Origin: Methylomonas sp. UP202
GTDB taxonomy: Bacteria; Pseudomonadota; Gammaproteobacteria; Methylococcales; Methylomonadaceae
Length of the DNA stretch: 64,000 nucleotides
Direction: 5' to 3'
Assembly: GCF_029910655.1 (NCBI RefSeq)
Contig: NZ_CP123897.1
Location: 868,001-932,000 of the forward strand
The notes below the pieces were generated by a model that worked only from the letters and a program-made list of their open reading frames with translations, was not told the origin of the DNA and made no database searches. The first letter of the stretch is position 1; the number at the start of each line of letters is the position of its first letter. A program made the translations under genes and the position numbers. Shown here in pieces: positions 61,194-64,000 of the stretch.

Positions 61194-62963
61194 ATGTCGA
61201 CCACGCCGCATCCGGATAATGCCGCGCCTTTCCAAGCGGCCGTGTTGGCGGCACTGGCCAAGCAATATTGCGTGTTGGACGCCGACGGCAAGGTCGTGCA
61301 TGTCAGCGAAGCCTGGTTGGCGTTCGATCAGGCGCACGCCAACGCCAAGCCGGCTCTGCGACTCGGCCAACACTATCCGGACCTGCTCGCCGCCGGCCTG
61401 ACCAACGACAGAGGCGGCCAGGCGTTTTACGACGGCATCTTGGCGGTGTTGAGCGGTTCGCGACCGGAGTTTTCGTTGGAGTACGCGTTTCGTACCGCCA
61501 CCGGCCAACTGTGGTTTACCGGAAGAGTCGCGCGCTTCGCCGAGCCGGCCTTGGGCGCGGTCATCGTCATCCACGAAAATATTTCCGAATACCAACACCT
61601 GGAGAACCGGTTTCGGCAGGCGGTGGAAGCGGCGCCGAACGCGATCGTGATGGTCAACGAATCCGGTTGCATCGTCATGGTCAACGCCCAGACCGAGCTG
61701 TCGTTCGGTTACACCCGCGCCGAACTGATAGGCCGGGCCGTGGAAATGTTGGTGCCCGAGCGGTTTCGCGGCGGCCATGCCGCCTTCCGTCGCGCCTACT
61801 TCGCCGATCCGGTGTCGCGGCCGATGGGCGCCGGCCGCGATTTATACGGGAGGCGCAAGGATGGCAGCGAATTTCCGGTCGAGATCGGCTTGGGCCTGAT
61901 CGACAGCCACGACGAAACCCTGGTGTTGAGTTCCATCGTCGACATCACCGCCCGCAAACGCCTGGAACATCGATTTCGGCAGGCGGTCGAATCCGCGCCC
62001 AATGCCATCGTCATGGTCAACGAGTCCGGCACGATTTTGATGGTCAACGCGCAAACCGAGACCTCGTTCGGTTACTCGCGCACCGAGTTGCTGGGGCAGC
62101 CGGTCGAGGTATTGGTTCCGGAACGCTTTCGCGGCGGACACGTCGCCGCTCGCCAGGCCTATCTGGCCGATCCGGTATCGCGGCCGATGGGCGAGGGCCG
62201 GGATTTGTTCGGCTTGCGCAAGGACGGCAGCGAATTTCCGGTCGAAATCGGCTTGGGGCTGATCGATGACGAGAACGGCACCATCGTCCTCAGCTCCATC
62301 GTCGATATTACCGAGCGCAAAAACGCCCACGACCGCTTGCGCCAAGCGCTGACCGAAAAAGAAGTGTTGTTGAAGGAGGTCTACCATCGGGTCAAGAACA
62401 ACCTACAGGTGGTTTCCAGTCTGATCAATCTGCAAGCCGCCAGCGTGACCAACGCGGAAACCGCCGACCTGCTCCAGCAAAGCGCCGACCGGATCAAGGC
62501 CATGGCGCTACTGCACGAGAAGCTGTACCAATCGAAGGACTTGGCGAAAATCGATTTCAACGAATACATTCGCAGTTTGGTCGATCACTTGTTATTCGGT
62601 TACGGCGCGCATGCGGGCAACATCGCGATCGAAATGGCCATCGACAATGTGTTTCTCGGCGTGGATACCGCGATTCCCTGCGGCCTGATCATCAACGAAT
62701 TGCTGTCCAACGCGCTCAAGCACGCGTTTCCCGGCCATCGCGCCGGCCAAGTTCGCATCGCTTTCAGCCTGCGGCTGGGCGAATACTGCCTGACGATCGC
62801 CGACGACGGCGTCGGTCTTCCCGAGGCGCTGGACTTTAAAAACACCGGCTCGCTGGGCTTGCAATTGGTGGATACCTTAACCCATCAATTGCTCGGCGGG
62901 ATGGACTTGAACCGGACCGCGGGCACGGCGTTCACGCTGCGTTTTCCGGAAAATCCGCAATAA
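61194..62963 (+). CDS. Triple-PAS sensor histidine kinase of the HisKA_2 type
   Basis: The 589-residue soluble kinase is taken from ATG 61194 (MSTTPHPDNAAPFQ), preceded by GAGGGGGCTGGG. The first PAS domain spans about residues 10-125. Two further PAS/PAC modules (about 130-250 and 255-375) are near-duplicates, sharing FRQAVE, SAPNAIVMVNESG or close to it, VPERFRGGH and LRKDGSEFPVEIGLG. A HisKA_2 domain has His398 in EVYHRVKNNLQVVSSLINLQ. HATPase motifs are LIINELLSNALKHAF, DDGVGLPEA and GSLGLQLV. It is 21 bases upstream of a response regulator that is its likely partner. Confidence 0.88.
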   Translation: MSTTPHPDNAAPFQAAVLAALAKQYCVLDADGKVVHVSEAWLAFDQAHANAKPALRLGQHYPDLLAAGLTNDRGGQAFYDGILAVLSGSRPEFSLEYAFRTATGQLWFTGRVARFAEPALGAVIVIHENISEYQHLENRFRQAVEAAPNAIVMVNESGCIVMVNAQTELSFGYTRAELIGRAVEMLVPERFRGGHAAFRRAYFADPVSRPMGAGRDLYGRRKDGSEFPVEIGLGLIDSHDETLVLSSIVDITARKRLEHRFRQAVESAPNAIVMVNESGTILMVNAQTETSFGYSRTELLGQPVEVLVPERFRGGHVAARQAYLADPVSRPMGEGRDLFGLRKDGSEFPVEIGLGLIDDENGTIVLSSIVDITERKNAHDRLRQALTEKEVLLKEVYHRVKNNLQVVSSLINLQAASVTNAETADLLQQSADRIKAMALLHEKLYQSKDLAKIDFNEYIRSLVDHLLFGYGAHAGNIAIEMAIDNVFLGVDTAIPCGLIINELLSNALKHAFPGHRAGQVRIAFSLRLGEYCLTIADDGVGLPEALDFKNTGSLGLQLVDTLTHQLLGGMDLNRTAGTAFTLRFPENPQ

Positions 62964-62984
62964 CCCGATAACGAGGGGGCGACG

Positions 62985-64000
62985 ATGCAAGCCAGCAAAA
63001 TCCTGATTGTCGAAGACGAAGGCATCATCGCGATGGATATCCGCAGACAGTTGGAAGGCTTCGGCTACCAGGTGGTGGCGACGGCGTTTTCCGGCGGCCA
63101 GGCGATCACGTTGGCCAACCAGCATAAGCCGGACTTGGTGATGATGGACATCGTGTTGAAGGGCGAGATGGACGGCATTAGCGCCGCGCAGGCCATTGTC
63201 GAATCGTTGCGGATTCCGGTGATTTTTCTGACGGCTTACAGCGATTCCGCGACACTGGCGCGGGCGAAAGCCACCGGCGCCTACGGCTATTTGATCAAGC
63301 CGTTCCGGCCGGACGAACTGCATGCTTCCATCGAAGTGGCTTTGTACAAGCACCAATTGGAACGCAAACTTAAGGAGAGCGAGCAGTGGTTCGGTAAAAC
63401 CCTACGCTGCATTAGCGATGCCGTCATCGCCACCGATACCGACAGTAGGGTCCGGTTTATGAACCCGGTGGCAGAGGACGCGACCGGCCAAAGTTTGGAG
63501 CAGGCCAAGGGGCGCCGAATCGAGGAGCTGATGACACTGGTTTCCGAAGCGGACCGGGGCGTGCTTGAAAATCCGATTATCAGCACCCTGAAAAGTCTGG
63601 AGGTCACAGCGCTGGAGCGTGCCACGATACTGGTCAATCCGCAGGGAACCGAGTTTCCGGTGGACGACGGCGCCGCGCCCATCATCGACGACGACGGCAC
63701 CTTGTTCGGCGCGGTCATGGTGTTTCGCGACATCACCGCCCGCCGGGAAATGGAAAATTTACTGCGGGAAAGCGAAGAGCGCTTTCACAGCTCGTTCGAG
63801 ATGGCCGCGATCGGCATGGCCTTGGTGTCGTTGGACGGCGCTTTTCTGCAAGTCAACAACGCGTTGTGCGACACCTTCGGTTACGGCCGGGCGGAGTTGT
63901 TGAGCGGCAGTCTGCGGATGTTGCTGCCGGAAGGCGAGCATCCCTTGCTCGATCAATGCTTGCGTCAACTGTTGGCCGACGAACGGCCCACCTTTCAAAT
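62985..64000 (+). CDS. Receiver-PAS-PAS response regulator, cut by the window edge
   Basis: The gene starts at ATG 62985 after GAGGGGG and stays open to the end of the window (338 codons). The receiver has ILIVEDEGIIAMDIRRQLEG, phospho-acceptor Asp55 in VMMDIVLKGEMDG and LIKPFRPDEL. A PAS module begins near residue 135 (AVIATDTDSRVRFMNPVAE) and a second near 260 (SFEMAAIGMALVSLDGAF). The pairing of a HisKA_2 kinase with a REC-PAS protein in one operon is common. Whether a kinase or other output domain follows is not visible. Confidence 0.85.
   Translation, partial: MQASKILIVEDEGIIAMDIRRQLEGFGYQVVATAFSGGQAITLANQHKPDLVMMDIVLKGEMDGISAAQAIVESLRIPVIFLTAYSDSATLARAKATGAYGYLIKPFRPDELHASIEVALYKHQLERKLKESEQWFGKTLRCISDAVIATDTDSRVRFMNPVAEDATGQSLEQAKGRRIEELMTLVSEADRGVLENPIISTLKSLEVTALERATILVNPQGTEFPVDDGAAPIIDDDGTLFGAVMVFRDITARREMENLLRESEERFHSSFEMAAIGMALVSLDGAFLQVNNALCDTFGYGRAELLSGSLRMLLPEGEHPLLDQCLRQLLADERPTFQ

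Noticed and set aside
1-64000. tRNA or rRNA genes
   Set aside because: No cloverleaf-like sequence with a TTCRA loop or rRNA-like stretch was seen in the intergenic regions by eye; a dedicated tRNA search was not possible.

Overview
The window looks like a chromosomal segment of a high-GC Gram-negative bacterium, most likely a gammaproteobacterium. The outer-membrane genes (heptosyltransferases waaC and waaF), an O-antigen or surface-glycan cluster, a VPLPA-type exosortase sorting tail, many PAS/HD-GYP signalling proteins and integron-type gene cassettes all fit. The mix resembles methanotrophic Methylococcales, but that is an inference from gene content; no taxonomic marker is present.

Layout. 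1-1.1 kb: a glycosyltransferase. 1.5-7.3 kb: a nest of three IS66-family elements. Copy C (4721-7190, perfect 8-bp target duplication) sits inside copy B, which itself interrupts an IS110-type transposase gene; copy A abuts them in the opposite orientation without a target duplication. 7.5-10.5 kb: an HD-GYP protein translationally coupled to a PAS histidine kinase. 11.0-23.4 kb: a one-strand surface-glycan cluster. Its head, rfbF-rfbG-3,5-epimerase-C-methyltransferase, is joined by ATGA overlaps and should make a CDP-linked, C-methyl-branched 6-deoxyhexose. It is followed by a short-chain reductase, two radical SAM/SPASM proteins, two glycosyltransferases, two FkbM methyltransferases and a CmcI-like methyltransferase. 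23.6-26.4 kb: a kinase / single-domain receiver / receiver-PAS-PAS operon. 26.6-31.9 kb: a 1770-residue exonuclease-RecQ-UvrD fusion containing translated palindromic repeats. 32.0-32.8 kb: a first short set of integron-like cassettes. 33.1-35.5 kb: IS66 copy D. 35.7-36.1 kb: hicBA with a damaged hicA. 36.2-40.4 kb: a SWIM/SNF2 helicase and a CsgG-like lipoprotein. 40.5-42.6 kb: a YgjP-like peptidase, an orphan RND membrane-fusion protein and a cupin. 42.8-48.5 kb: three HD-GYP proteins (one degenerate) and a Wzz-like chain-length protein. 48.5-51.5 kb: waaC-waaF-ilvE. 51.8-54.6 kb: a sorted metallopeptidase, a small secreted protein and radA. 54.6-58.0 kb: a toxin-antitoxin relic and a second cassette array with two convincing attC sites, flanked by inverted dispersed repeats and a MITE-like element. 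58.1-60.5 kb: IS66 copy E. 61.2 kb to the end: a triple-PAS histidine kinase and a receiver-PAS-PAS response regulator cut by the window edge.

How it works together. Most genes serve cell-surface carbohydrate (LPS heptose core, a modified O-antigen or capsule, chain length) and second-messenger or two-component control (four HD-GYP-type proteins, three histidine kinases). The accessory material is five IS66 copies, two cassette loci lacking a nearby integrase but sharing a 29-bp leader, toxin-antitoxin remnants and dispersed palindromic repeats. The two cassette loci with the shared leader are the strongest candidates for something not yet described.
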